From an uncultured Clostridia bacterium (GTDB lineage Bacteria > Bacillota > Clostridia > Christensenellales > Pumilibacteraceae): a DNA stretch of 64,000 nt. How positions within the stretch are numbered: the stretch's first letter is position 1; every line of letters begins with the position of its first letter. The notes under the pieces were generated by a model. The model was given only the letters and a program-made list of their open reading frames with translations. It was not told where the DNA came from and did no database searches. The translations under genes were made by a program, and so were the position numbers. The stretch is from the NCBI GenBank assembly GCA_947175195.1, contig CAMWLQ010000001.1:186001-250000 (forward strand), read 5' to 3'. Below are positions 43,013-51,004 of this stretch, piece by piece.

Positions 43013-43783
43013 ATGAAAAGCATTGTGATAGTGGGCGGCTCGTCGGGAATAGGACTTGCAATCGCGCAAAACCTTTTGGACGAGCAAACTCAAATAACCA
43101 ACATATCCCGCACACCGTGCGCTGTAAACGGCGTTGCCAATATCACGGCGGATGTGAGCGATATATTCGAGCTGCACGCGGCAATCAGCGCGGTGGAGCA
43201 AATAGATGTGCTTATCTACTGCGCGGGCGAATCACTCGCCGCGCCGGTGGAGTACGCCAAAAACAGCGACGTTAAACATATGTTCGAAGTGAACATAATC
43301 GGCGCGACCGAGTGCATAAAAGCGGCTATGCCCAAATTAAACGAAAGCGACAATCCGCATGTGGTATTGCTGTCGTCGTCGGGCGGGATTGCGCCCATCC
43401 CCTTCGACGGGTTTTACTCGGCGACAAAGGCGGGGCTTTTTGCGCTTGCCGTCGCGGTGCGGACTGAATGTCCCAAAATAAAATGCACGGCGGTTGCCGT
43501 ACCCGCCACGCAAACCGAATTTTCGTTCAAGCGCAAAATATACACCGACTGCGGCGAGTATAACACCAACCTGAAAGCCGCGTCGGACGCGCTCATCAAA
43601 ATGGAGCAAACAGGCTATTCCGCCGAGTACGTCGCAAAGCGCATAGCCGCCGTAATCGGAAAGAAAAACCCGCCGCCAAAGGTGACGGTGGGCACAAAAA
43701 ACAAGCTCATGCTGTTCGCATACAATTTGCTGCCGTGGCGGTTAAAGCTGTACGCGCTTAGAAAAACGTATAATATAAAGTAA
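43013..43783 (+). CDS. Short-chain dehydrogenase/reductase
   Basis: A 256-residue classical SDR. NAD(P) loop IVIVGGSSGIGLAIAQN at the N-terminus, NAG-equivalent motif reading YCAGES, catalytic Ser in LLSSSGG and the YSATK active-site pair. The C-terminal part (PPPKVTVGTKNKLMLFAYNLLPW) suggests membrane association. Substrate unknown. ATG 43013 is preferred to an upstream in-frame codon; there is no SD, and the -10-like TATAAT at 42984 would give a leader of only about 16 nt. Confidence 0.9.
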   Translation: MKSIVIVGGSSGIGLAIAQNLLDEQTQITNISRTPCAVNGVANITADVSDIFELHAAISAVEQIDVLIYCAGESLAAPVEYAKNSDVKHMFEVNIIGATECIKAAMPKLNESDNPHVVLLSSSGGIAPIPFDGFYSATKAGLFALAVAVRTECPKIKCTAVAVPATQTEFSFKRKIYTDCGEYNTNLKAASDALIKMEQTGYSAEYVAKRIAAVIGKKNPPPKVTVGTKNKLMLFAYNLLPWRLKLYALRKTYNIK

Positions 43784-43799
43784 ATTCGGAATTATGCGG

Positions 43800-43970
43800 C
43801 TGCGCCTAGATTTCTCCACTACGCGCTTGCGCGCTCCGGTCGAAATGATGGGTATATAAAGTTTACTGTTCTAATATAGGATAGTAACGTTTTACTCCCA
43901 TCGCCCCGGGCAACGCCGAGGGGTGTGGGCAAAAGGGCGACCCGCCGCATAGTGGCGTTGCTATTATAAT
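43800..43970. other. Structured intergenic block between SDR and recF
   Basis: The 200-bp gap between convergent genes has no credible ORF. It holds a 'GATTTCTCCACTACGCGC...GGTCGAAAT' repeat-like piece (43812-43847), an AT-rich stretch, and a GC-rich stem: GCAACGCC (43910-43917) pairs with GGCGTTGC (43954-43961) around 36 nt that can pair further. No known RNA family recognised. Confidence 0.5.
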
Positions 43971-43983
43971 TTTAATTCCCGAA

Positions 43984-45039
43984 TTAAATTTCTATTATAT
44001 TCACGCTTTCGTCAAAGTCAGTTTTATCGGTCGTTGTGATTATGGACTGAAACCCGTCCAGCGCCTCTATAAGCCTTTTTCGGCGGTGTTCGTCCAGCTC
44101 GCTGAACACGTCGTCCAGCAGCAGTATGGGCGAAGTGCCTATCACCTTTGTGAGTAACTGCATTTCCGCCAGTTTCATACTTAACGCGGCGGTGCGCTGC
44201 TGACCCTGCGACCCGTAAGCGCGCACGTCCACGCCGTCCACGGATATAATAATATCGTCCTTGTGCGGACCGGTGTGCGTATACTTTAGCCTATAATCGC
44301 TTTCCCTATCGCGCTCGAAACCTTTGAGTAGCTCGGCTTTAATATCGTCGGTATTGTCGCCCGCAACGCCGTCGTAGTCCAGCGACAAAATTTCCTTGCT
44401 ACCCGACAAAAACGCATGCCTATCCGCGGCAAACGGCGTAAGCTCGCGCACAAACCCTCGCCTGCTCTTTATTATCTTTGCGCCTACGTCGGCGAGCAGC
44501 TCGTCCCACGGCGCAAGCGTGTTGTCGTTTGCACCGCCGCTTTTGAGCAGTTTGTTTCGGCTCGCCAAAATTTTGCCGTACTGCGACAGCGCGGCAAAGT
44601 ACGCCTTGGATATTTGGCACAGCGAAATATCCATAAACCGCCTGCGGTCGGCGGGCGCGTCCTTGATTATTTTAAGCCCGTCGGGACAAAACAGCACGAC
44701 GGGGCACACGCCCATAAGCTCGCTCATGCGCGTGATGGGCAGTCCGTTTACGGCGACCGACTTGTTTACGCTGCGGTCGATTATTATCTTGACCGTTTCG
44801 GTAATTCCATCCTTTTCCGCCGACACGAATATGAACGCCCTGTCCTTGTCGCGCATAATAAGCTCGCGATCGCGCGGTGTGCGGAACGATTTGCCCACGC
44901 CCGCAAAGTACACCGCCTCCAAAAGATTGGTCTTGCCTCGCGCGTTGGCGCCGACAAAGGCGTTCCTACCCTCGGCAAGCATTATCGTTCGCTCGGTGGC
45001 ATTGCGGTAATCCTTAACTTGCAGCTGTTTTACCGTCAC
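43984..45039 (-). CDS. recF: DNA replication/repair protein RecF
   Basis: A 351-residue SMC-like ATPase that acts with RecO/RecR at gapped DNA. Walker A GANARGKTNLLEA (30-42), signature QGQQRTAALSMKLAE, Walker B ILLLDDVFSELDEHRR, and the usual N-terminal LQVKDYRNA. Full length. It is not in the usual dnaA-dnaN-recF context; it is the last gene of a block and overlaps the MBL gene by 4 bp (ATGA). Confidence 0.96.
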   Translation of the reverse strand: MTVKQLQVKDYRNATERTIMLAEGRNAFVGANARGKTNLLEAVYFAGVGKSFRTPRDRELIMRDKDRAFIFVSAEKDGITETVKIIIDRSVNKSVAVNGLPITRMSELMGVCPVVLFCPDGLKIIKDAPADRRRFMDISLCQISKAYFAALSQYGKILASRNKLLKSGGANDNTLAPWDELLADVGAKIIKSRRGFVRELTPFAADRHAFLSGSKEILSLDYDGVAGDNTDDIKAELLKGFERDRESDYRLKYTHTGPHKDDIIISVDGVDVRAYGSQGQQRTAALSMKLAEMQLLTKVIGTSPILLLDDVFSELDEHRRKRLIEALDGFQSIITTTDKTDFDESVNIIEI

Positions 45040-46490
45040 CTTTTGCGCCTACCGTTTCCTTTTTCGTTGCCGCTCAAAACGATATGCACCGCCGCCGCCA
45101 AAACGACTACGGCATAAGAGACCCAAGCGACCACCGCCCACTTGAGCTTTATGCTGCCCAGCTTGCGGTAAACCAAAACCTGAATTTTTTCGTTTTCGGG
45201 GTCATCGCCGTTCGGTTTTTCGGTGTTTTTATCGTCATCGGGGTTATCCGAGTTGTTATTATCGGAATTATTGTTGTCATCGGGGGTTTGGGGGTTATCG
45301 GGGGTGATAACGGGCGCGTTCGGATTTTGCGTCTTTTTATCCCCGCAATAAAGACTGTACGCACCGTCCTCGTCCACGCGCACGGTAAACGAAATGTCGC
45401 CCGCCTCATCGGTGCGCAAAACATTTTCGTCGAGTATGCCGACTGCTTTTATTCTATCCAGCGCCGCGCTGTGCGGATGACCGTACTTATTACCCGCGCC
45501 GCACGATATTACGCTGTAAACGTTTTCCACGCCGTCGGGCGCGGTGAGCACGTTAAGGTAATCGAGCGTGGTGGCGTTTTCCGAGCCGTGATGTCCCGCC
45601 TTTATTACGTTTACGCAATAGTCGTCGGTAAACGCGTCGTACTTGTCGGTAACGCCGTCCGTCTTGGCAGCGTTCACCTTGGCAACAAACTCGCCGAGGT
45701 TTTTCTCCTCCGCGTCACCCGACATGGCGAACTTGTAGCCTTGATAATCGAGTATCATTATCGGCGAATAATCGTTCCAACTCACTGACGATTGAGAGCC
45801 GTAATAATCGGACAACGGAGTGTAAAAAGTGAACGTGTAAGCACTGTTGCCCGTGCCGCCCGTAATAGTTTGCGACTCATCTTTCGGGTCGGTTATGTAT
45901 ACAACGTTAGGCTGCCCGTCGATTTCCTTGTACATAGACTTAATGGCGTTTACGTACGCCGCACTATCCTTATATCTCGGCAGCTCTCCCGCAGGGTCGG
46001 TAAATTCTGTAGATTTGGCTTTTACGTTGGGGCGATAGCACACACGCGCAGGATATTTGTCCAGCACATAACTCAAGCTACCGCAATGGTCGGAATCGGG
46101 GTGTGTAAGTATTGCATAATCGAAGTACTTAAAATCGGACGGGAGCGTGTCATCGATAAACTTTTGAATAGCCTTTTGCTGTGCCGAATATCTTTCCCCG
46201 CCGTCGATGAGCATGGTCTTGCCGTCGGGCAATTCTATAATTGCACAGTCGCCTTGACCGACGTCCACAAAATGCACCTTTAAGCTTGTGCTATCGTCAG
46301 CCGAAACATACACGCCGCTCGACAGCGTTACAATATCGCTCTCGTCAACGCCGTCCGCGTCCACGTAGTACAGCAGTCCCAGCCCAAGCTCAATATCGCG
46401 CGACCACACCATGGAAACGCCGAGCACTATCGCAAGCACCACCAGCACTATAACGTCGATAATAGCAATTTTCTTTTTTGATTTGTTCAT
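45036..46490 (-). CDS. Membrane-anchored MBL-fold hydrolase (ComEC C-domain-like)
   Basis: A 484-residue protein: N-terminal TM (about 8-28), extracytoplasmic metallo-beta-lactamase domain (about 68-350), an Asn/Asp/Pro/Thr-rich linker (about 375-420) and a C-terminal TM (about 440-462). The domain has VHFVDVGQGDCAII, MLIDGG, the zinc motif THPDSDHCG, KFAMSGDAEE, and KAGHHGSENAT, as in the MBL domain of ComEC. The ComEC channel is missing. Such proteins are thought to be extracellular nucleases or phosphodiesterases. AGGTGG precedes ATG 46490. It overlaps recF. Confidence 0.88.
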   Translation of the reverse strand: MNKSKKKIAIIDVIVLVVLAIVLGVSMVWSRDIELGLGLLYYVDADGVDESDIVTLSSGVYVSADDSTSLKVHFVDVGQGDCAIIELPDGKTMLIDGGERYSAQQKAIQKFIDDTLPSDFKYFDYAILTHPDSDHCGSLSYVLDKYPARVCYRPNVKAKSTEFTDPAGELPRYKDSAAYVNAIKSMYKEIDGQPNVVYITDPKDESQTITGGTGNSAYTFTFYTPLSDYYGSQSSVSWNDYSPIMILDYQGYKFAMSGDAEEKNLGEFVAKVNAAKTDGVTDKYDAFTDDYCVNVIKAGHHGSENATTLDYLNVLTAPDGVENVYSVISCGAGNKYGHPHSAALDRIKAVGILDENVLRTDEAGDISFTVRVDEDGAYSLYCGDKKTQNPNAPVITPDNPQTPDDNNNSDNNNSDNPDDDKNTEKPNGDDPENEKIQVLVYRKLGSIKLKWAVVAWVSYAVVVLAAAVHIVLSGNEKGNGRRKR

Positions 46491-46499
46491 AACAACCAC

Positions 46500-47297
46500 C
46501 TACTCTTTTGTATGCTCAAACAACGCTTTTATCTCGTCCCGCTTTGCCATTGTCGCGTTGTAGCCTAACTCTATCATTTGCATATACCCCGACTTGCTCG
46601 TCGCCTTGAACGCCGCGGTGTCGGGCGCAATCACTATGTCCGATTGCATAAGCCCCACGACCGACGCGTTTGCGTTCATAATGGAAAACATCGCCTTCAG
46701 CGTATCGAACAGCCCCGTGCCGTCGGTGCCGCTGCCGCGCGTGCCATGGGCGTCCACCGTAACCACCTTGTCCGCGCCAAGCATTTTGCACACGTCGGCG
46801 GGAATGTTGTTTGTAAGCCCGCCGTCGCAAAGCGCCATACCGTCCTTGGCGAGCGGCGCGTACAGTATTGGTACTGCGGAGGACGCGGAAACCGCGTCAA
46901 TCACCGAGCCGCGGTCTATAACCACCTGTTTGCCCGTTTTCAAATCGGTCGCCACTGCGGCGTACTTGACCTTAAGACTTTCGATGCTTACGTCGCCTAT
47001 AACGTTCGCCAGCACCTCGCCTATCCTGCGCGGATCGTCGGGCTTGAAAATGATTTTGCCGTGAAAGTCGCCCATGTTCAGCGTGTCGGAAATGCTGATT
47101 ATCTCGTCGGGATCGACGCCCGCACAGTACAGCGCGCCCACAATGCTCCCCACCGACGTACCTACGCAAAGATCGAAATTAATATTGCTCTCTTTAAACG
47201 CTTTGAGCGCACCGACCTGTACAAATCCGCGCGCTCCGCCGCCGCCGAGAACTAACCCGACCGCAGGTTTATTATTTTCTTTTTTCCGTCCAAACAT
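46500..47297 (-). CDS. Patatin-like phospholipase
   Basis: A 265-residue patatin/RssA-type lipid acyl hydrolase. Oxyanion loop GLVLGGGGARGFVQVGALK, nucleophile motif GTSVGS (GxSxG) and catalytic Asp in CDGG are all present, so the Ser-Asp dyad is intact. No signal peptide. It lies 8 bp after pdxT and 9 bp before the MBL gene. Start ATG 47297 has a weak ribosome site and may depend on coupling. Confidence 0.92.
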   Translation of the reverse strand: MFGRKKENNKPAVGLVLGGGGARGFVQVGALKAFKESNINFDLCVGTSVGSIVGALYCAGVDPDEIISISDTLNMGDFHGKIIFKPDDPRRIGEVLANVIGDVSIESLKVKYAAVATDLKTGKQVVIDRGSVIDAVSASSAVPILYAPLAKDGMALCDGGLTNNIPADVCKMLGADKVVTVDAHGTRGSGTDGTGLFDTLKAMFSIMNANASVVGLMQSDIVIAPDTAAFKATSKSGYMQMIELGYNATMAKRDEIKALFEHTKE

Positions 47298-47305
47298 CAA
47301 CGCCG

Positions 47306-47875
47306 TTATACCTTGGCGTCAATCATATTTATAAAATATTTGTGTATGCGATTGTCGCGCGTCATTTCGGGATGGAACGCCGTCGCCATAACGTTGCCGC
47401 TGCGCACCGCCACGGGACGGTCGTCGCACTCGGCAAGTACGGTAACACCGTCGCCCACGCGCGTGATGTGCGGGGCGCGAATAAACACCATGTTCACATA
47501 CATGCCGTCAAAATCGCCCTCGCCGACAAAGCTGTCGCTGTGCCTGCCGTAACCGTTGCGCTTGACGTCAATGTCGAGCACGGAAAGACAGGGGTTTTCG
47601 CCTTCTATGCGGTTAGCCAAAAGTATAAGCCCCGCGCACGTACCCCATACGGGCATGCCCGCGACAATGCGTTCCCTAATGGGCGTGTACAAATTGAACT
47701 CGTCCATAAGCCTGCGCAACGTCGTGCTTTCCCCGCCGGGAATGATAAGCCCGTCTACTGTGGCAAGCTCGTCAATCGTCTTTACCGGCACGGCGTCGAT
47801 CTTTTTGTTGACCGACTTAATCATCTTTAAATGCTCGGAAACCGAGCCTTGCAATGCCAAAACTCCGATGGTCAT
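47306..47875 (-). CDS. pdxT: Pyridoxal 5'-phosphate synthase glutaminase subunit
   Basis: A 189-residue class I glutamine amidotransferase that feeds ammonia to PdxS. Begins GVLALQGSVSEH; the oxyanion PGGEST, the nucleophile Cys80 in VWGTCAGL and the His168/Glu170 pair in FHPEMT are intact. It follows pdxS by 81 bp, and that gap carries the composite repeat. Confidence 0.97.
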   Translation of the reverse strand: MTIGVLALQGSVSEHLKMIKSVNKKIDAVPVKTIDELATVDGLIIPGGESTTLRRLMDEFNLYTPIRERIVAGMPVWGTCAGLILLANRIEGENPCLSVLDIDVKRNGYGRHSDSFVGEGDFDGMYVNMVFIRAPHITRVGDGVTVLAECDDRPVAVRSGNVMATAFHPEMTRDNRIHKYFINMIDAKV

Positions 47876-47893
47876 ATTAGCTCCGCTAAAATA

Positions 47894-47952
47894 GTGAATA
47901 GATAATAGTGAATAGTGAATAATTTCGGACTGCGGCTACGCCGCCCTTATTA
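47894..47952. repeat. Composite repeat (inverted copy) in the pdxS-pdxT gap
   Basis: Heptads GTGAATA GATAATA GTGAATA GTGAATA (47894-47921), then a 26-bp block (47927-47952) identical in reverse complement to 22216-22241. It sits inside an operon, between pdxS and pdxT. Confidence 0.85.
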
Positions 47953-47956
47953 ATTT

Positions 47957-48859
47957 TTACCAACCCCTTTTCGCTAAGCGCTCCGCCTCGCTCATATTCT
48001 CCACGTCAACGCCCGTCATGGCAGCGCCCAAGCCGTAGCTTACGCCTGCGAGAATGGCGGGATCGCCGTAGTACGCAACCGCTTTGACTATTGCCTCGGC
48101 GCGGCGTTTGGGATCGCTCGACTTGAATATGCCGCTGCCGACGAATACGCCGTCCGCACCGAGCTGCATCATGAGCGCAGCGTCCGCAGGTGTTGCAATG
48201 CCGCCGGCTGCAAAGTTGACAACGGGCAGCGACTTATTCTTGGCAACGTAGCGCACAAGATCGAGCGGCGCACCTATATCCTTTGCATAGGTTGCAAGCT
48301 GCTCGCTGGGGAGAGCCGCGACCTCGGCAATTTGCGTGCGCATTTTGCGCATATGCTTGACAGCCTCTACAACGTTGCCTGTGCCCGCCTCGCCCTTGGT
48401 GCGAATCATCGACGCGCCCTCGGATATGCGACGGAGCGCCTCGCCCAAGTCGCGCGCGCCGCACACAAACGGCGTTTCAAACTTGGTCTTGTCAATGTGG
48501 TAGGCGTCGTCGGCGGGAGTGAGGACCTCGCTCTCGTCTATGTAATCGATCTTGATAGCCTCCAAAATTTGCGCCTCCACAAAATGCCCGATACGCACCT
48601 TTGCCATAACGGGAATGGATACCGCCTTTTGGATTTCGGAAATCATTTTGGGATCGGACATGCGTGCTACGCCGCCTTCCTTGCGAATGTCGGCGGGAAC
48701 GCGCTCAAGCGCCATAACCGCAACCGCGCCCGCCTGTTCGGCTATTTGCGCCTGCTCGGCGTTGGTTACGTCCATAATGACGCCGCCCTTGAGCATTTGC
48801 GCGAGATTACGGTTTAAAAGCTTTCTGTTTGCCGCTTTGGTTTCTTCTTTGCTTGCCAT
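47957..48859 (-). CDS. pdxS: Pyridoxal 5'-phosphate synthase lyase subunit
   Basis: A 300-residue TIM-barrel enzyme that builds PLP from ribose 5-phosphate, glyceraldehyde 3-phosphate and ammonia. Highly conserved blocks: [40 protein letters not shown] (Lys87, Schiff base), [35 protein letters not shown] precedes ATG 48859. It is downstream of rplI by 78 bp; a small CCGAC/GTCGG hairpin lies in the leader. Confidence 0.98.
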   Translation of the reverse strand: MASKEETKAANRKLLNRNLAQMLKGGVIMDVTNAEQAQIAEQAGAVAVMALERVPADIRKEGGVARMSDPKMISEIQKAVSIPVMAKVRIGHFVEAQILEAIKIDYIDESEVLTPADDAYHIDKTKFETPFVCGARDLGEALRRISEGASMIRTKGEAGTGNVVEAVKHMRKMRTQIAEVAALPSEQLATYAKDIGAPLDLVRYVAKNKSLPVVNFAAGGIATPADAALMMQLGADGVFVGSGIFKSSDPKRRAEAIVKAVAYYGDPAILAGVSYGLGAAMTGVDVENMSEAERLAKRGW

Positions 48860-48937
48860 AATATACTCCTTGTCCGACTGTGTCGGTCATTATTTATTAG
48901 TGATATTTCCGCTTGCGCGGAAGTGTTGACGATTATA

Positions 48938-49384
48938 TTATTCCGCCGCAACTACGTTTACGTTGAGCTTGCCCGAAACTTCGGCAAACGGCTTGACGGT
49001 AAGTACGTACCTGCCGAGCGACTTTATAGGCTCGGAAATGACGATTTTCTTTTTGTCCAGCTCGATACCGATAGCAGAGAGCGCGTCGGACACCGCGGCG
49101 GTATTGAGCGCGCCAAACAGCTTGCCGTTTGCGCCCGTCTTTATCTTGACGGTAACGGTTATGCCCGCAAGCTTTTTGCACAGTGCCACAGCCTCGTCAT
49201 GCTCTATCTTGCGCCGACGCTCCTCCGCCTCTTTTGCAATCTTAATGCTGTTGAGCGCGGACGACGTTGCAGGCTGAGCGAGATTATTGGGGAACAAATA
49301 ATTGCGCGCGTAGCCGTCCGAAACGTCCACCACCTCGCCTTTCTTTCCCTGTGCCTTTACATCCTTTGTCAGTATAACTTTCAT
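48938..49384 (-). CDS. rplI: 50S ribosomal protein L9
   Basis: A 148-residue L9: N-terminal KVILTKDVKAQGKKGEVVDVSDGYARNYL fold, central helix, C-terminal domain ending FAEVSGKLNVNVVAAE. Full length. AGGAG precedes the ATG and a promoter stands upstream. It follows the YybS-like gene, as in Bacillus (yybS-gdpP-rplI), but gdpP is missing between them. Confidence 0.97.
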   Translation of the reverse strand: MKVILTKDVKAQGKKGEVVDVSDGYARNYLFPNNLAQPATSSALNSIKIAKEAEERRRKIEHDEAVALCKKLAGITVTVKIKTGANGKLFGALNTAAVSDALSAIGIELDKKKIVISEPIKSLGRYVLTVKPFAEVSGKLNVNVVAAE

Positions 49385-49404
49385 TGCGATTTTCTCCTGC
49401 TAAT

Positions 49405-49434
49405 ATATTAACAAAAAATATTAACCTTTGTCAA
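49405..49434 (-). promoter_or_regulatory. Promoter of rplI
   Basis: TTGACA (49429-49434), 18-bp spacer, TAATAT (49405-49410) on the minus strand. Confidence 0.7.
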
Positions 49435-49482
49435 GCCTAAATAACGGCAAAACTTGTCGATTAGATAATTCGGAATTGCGAA

Positions 49483-50541
49483 TTAATCTCTAATATACTC
49501 CGTCCAAAACCGCAAATTCAAAATACAATCGCACACGCCGAATATGGAAAGAATAAACAGCGCGAGCGGGAACACCACCGCCGCTATGCCTATCAAGCCG
49601 AAAACGATATACGCCGCTATCCGCGCTTTGCCCTTGAACAGTGCGGCAAAGTAGCCCAAAACGGTGTAGCACCCGAACGCGGCGGGCAACGTACAAAATG
49701 CGTGCATCACCGTTGCCGACAGCGCGTCGTACCCGCTGAAAAATCCGAGAAGAATGCCAGTTACCGTCGCGGGCAACGCCATAGTCCAAATAAATGAGCG
49801 CGGCAACCTCATATCCCCTATCCGCGCGGCAAAACGCGAATTGCCACGCCCGCCAAGCCTGCCGTTAAACAACGCCGCGATAAAGAAACCCACAAAGCCG
49901 AGTACCGCGCCGCAGTGAATACAGTGGTACCAACCGTATGTGTCAAACTCGTCCTTAGCCCATTCGGATAGACTCTTCGTCGCCGCCTCGGCGTAGCCGT
50001 CGTCGGTCGGCTTAAGCTTTACCTCATCGAGCTGCGGCTTTTCGGAATCGTAATAGTCGCGGGCAAAGTAAGATATTACAGGGTCGTCACGCTCGTTAAT
50101 AACGTACCGCGCCGCTATATCGCCAATAGGCATACCCTCGGCGGCGCGCACGATACCGACGCCCGCGAACGCGCCGAGTACGGCAAAGCATGCCGCGACC
50201 GCCACGGCAAGCAAATACTGCGACGAACAAAACTGCACGCACACAGCCAAGCCGCAAAACGCAAAAAACAAAGTTACGCAATATATAACAGTCAAAATAT
50301 CGTAATTGAGCGAAAGCGACAGCACGCCGTAAACCACGATACAGCCGAGCGGAAGATACGGTCCGAAACGCTTATATAATATGTATAACAGCGGCAACAC
50401 TACGGGAAGAATAAGTATCGCCGTAGACGGCATTGCGCCCGCCGCCATAAGCAGGAACGGAATAATAAAGTACAGCAAAATCTCGCACACCCCCGGCGGC
50501 GATTTGAGTTCGGGATTAACGTTTACATTGCTGTTTTCCAC
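49483..50541 (-). CDS. YybS-like (DUF2232) membrane protein
   Basis: A 352-residue protein with eight or nine TM segments and a polar extracytoplasmic loop (about 150-215). Position just upstream of rplI and overall shape suggest YybS/DUF2232; the sequence match is only moderate. The frame runs to 50694, but GTG 50541 is chosen because a perfect promoter overlaps the extension. The -10 box ends 6 nt before that GTG, so the mRNA should be leaderless with a GTG start. Confidence 0.72.
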   Translation of the reverse strand: MENSNVNVNPELKSPPGVCEILLYFIIPFLLMAAGAMPSTAILILPVVLPLLYILYKRFGPYLPLGCIVVYGVLSLSLNYDILTVIYCVTLFFAFCGLAVCVQFCSSQYLLAVAVAACFAVLGAFAGVGIVRAAEGMPIGDIAARYVINERDDPVISYFARDYYDSEKPQLDEVKLKPTDDGYAEAATKSLSEWAKDEFDTYGWYHCIHCGAVLGFVGFFIAALFNGRLGGRGNSRFAARIGDMRLPRSFIWTMALPATVTGILLGFFSGYDALSATVMHAFCTLPAAFGCYTVLGYFAALFKGKARIAAYIVFGLIGIAAVVFPLALFILSIFGVCDCILNLRFWTEYIRD

Positions 50542-50547
50542 GCAGCC

Positions 50548-50576
50548 ATTATACCACAAAATAATGCGTAAATCAA
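50548..50576 (-). promoter_or_regulatory. Leaderless promoter of the YybS-like gene
   Basis: TTGATT (50571-50576), 17-bp spacer, TATAAT (50548-50553). Six bases separate the -10 box from GTG 50541. Confidence 0.8.
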
Positions 50577-50649
50577 CACCGACTGTATGAATATTAAAAT
50601 GCGGAATGACAATAATAAATATATTGACACTTTTTATTAGGAGTAAATC

Positions 50650-50952
50650 ATGTACGATCTTAAATGCGGACAAAAAAATTGCAAGCACAACCACGGCTAC
50701 TGCTGCTGTGCAAAGGACATAGCCGTATCGGGCGGCACGCGCTGCACCACTTATGAGGAATGCGAGGGCGGCTGCGACTACAAAACGGAAACCTCCGCCG
50801 AATTCAGCAAACCAGACTTTTCGGTTGACACGTGCGTAGCGTGCAACGCGCCCTGCCTATTCAACCGCGCGGCAAAATGCATAGCCAACGGCATAACGGT
50901 ATCCACCGCCGACGACGGCACTGCGGAATGCTTGACGTTTATTAAGAAGTAA
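50650..50952 (+). CDS. Tandem DUF1540-like cysteine-rich protein
   Basis: A 100-residue protein with 14 cysteines. Two similar halves: CGQKNCKHNHGYCCCAKDIAV...CTTYE (about 6-37) and CVACNAPCLFNRAAKCIANGI...CLTFIKK (about 62-100). Both follow the DUF1540 pattern (C-x3/4-C-x2-N-x4-C-x-A-x2-I...C-x-TF), a small probably metal-binding domain of Firmicutes with unknown role. GGAG precedes the ATG. Terminator follows. Confidence 0.82.
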   Translation: MYDLKCGQKNCKHNHGYCCCAKDIAVSGGTRCTTYEECEGGCDYKTETSAEFSKPDFSVDTCVACNAPCLFNRAAKCIANGITVSTADDGTAECLTFIKK

Positions 50953-50978
50953 CACTAAGACCAAAAATAATTTAAACC

Positions 50979-51004
50979 AAAAACAGCCCGCTTGGGCTGT
51001 TTTT
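50979..51004. terminator. Bidirectional terminator
   Basis: Stem AAAAACAGCCC/GGGCTGTTTTT with a GCTT loop between convergent genes; its right edge touches the stop codon of the Mrr-type gene. Confidence 0.88.

Noticed and set aside
48890-48920. Terminator between rplI and pdxS
   Set aside because: The TTCCGC/GCGGAA hairpin has no T-run; it looks like a minor palindromic repeat, and read-through into pdxS seems likely.
50542-50694. N-terminal extension of the YybS-like protein
   Set aside because: The extension spans a perfect -35/-10 promoter for the GTG start at 50541.
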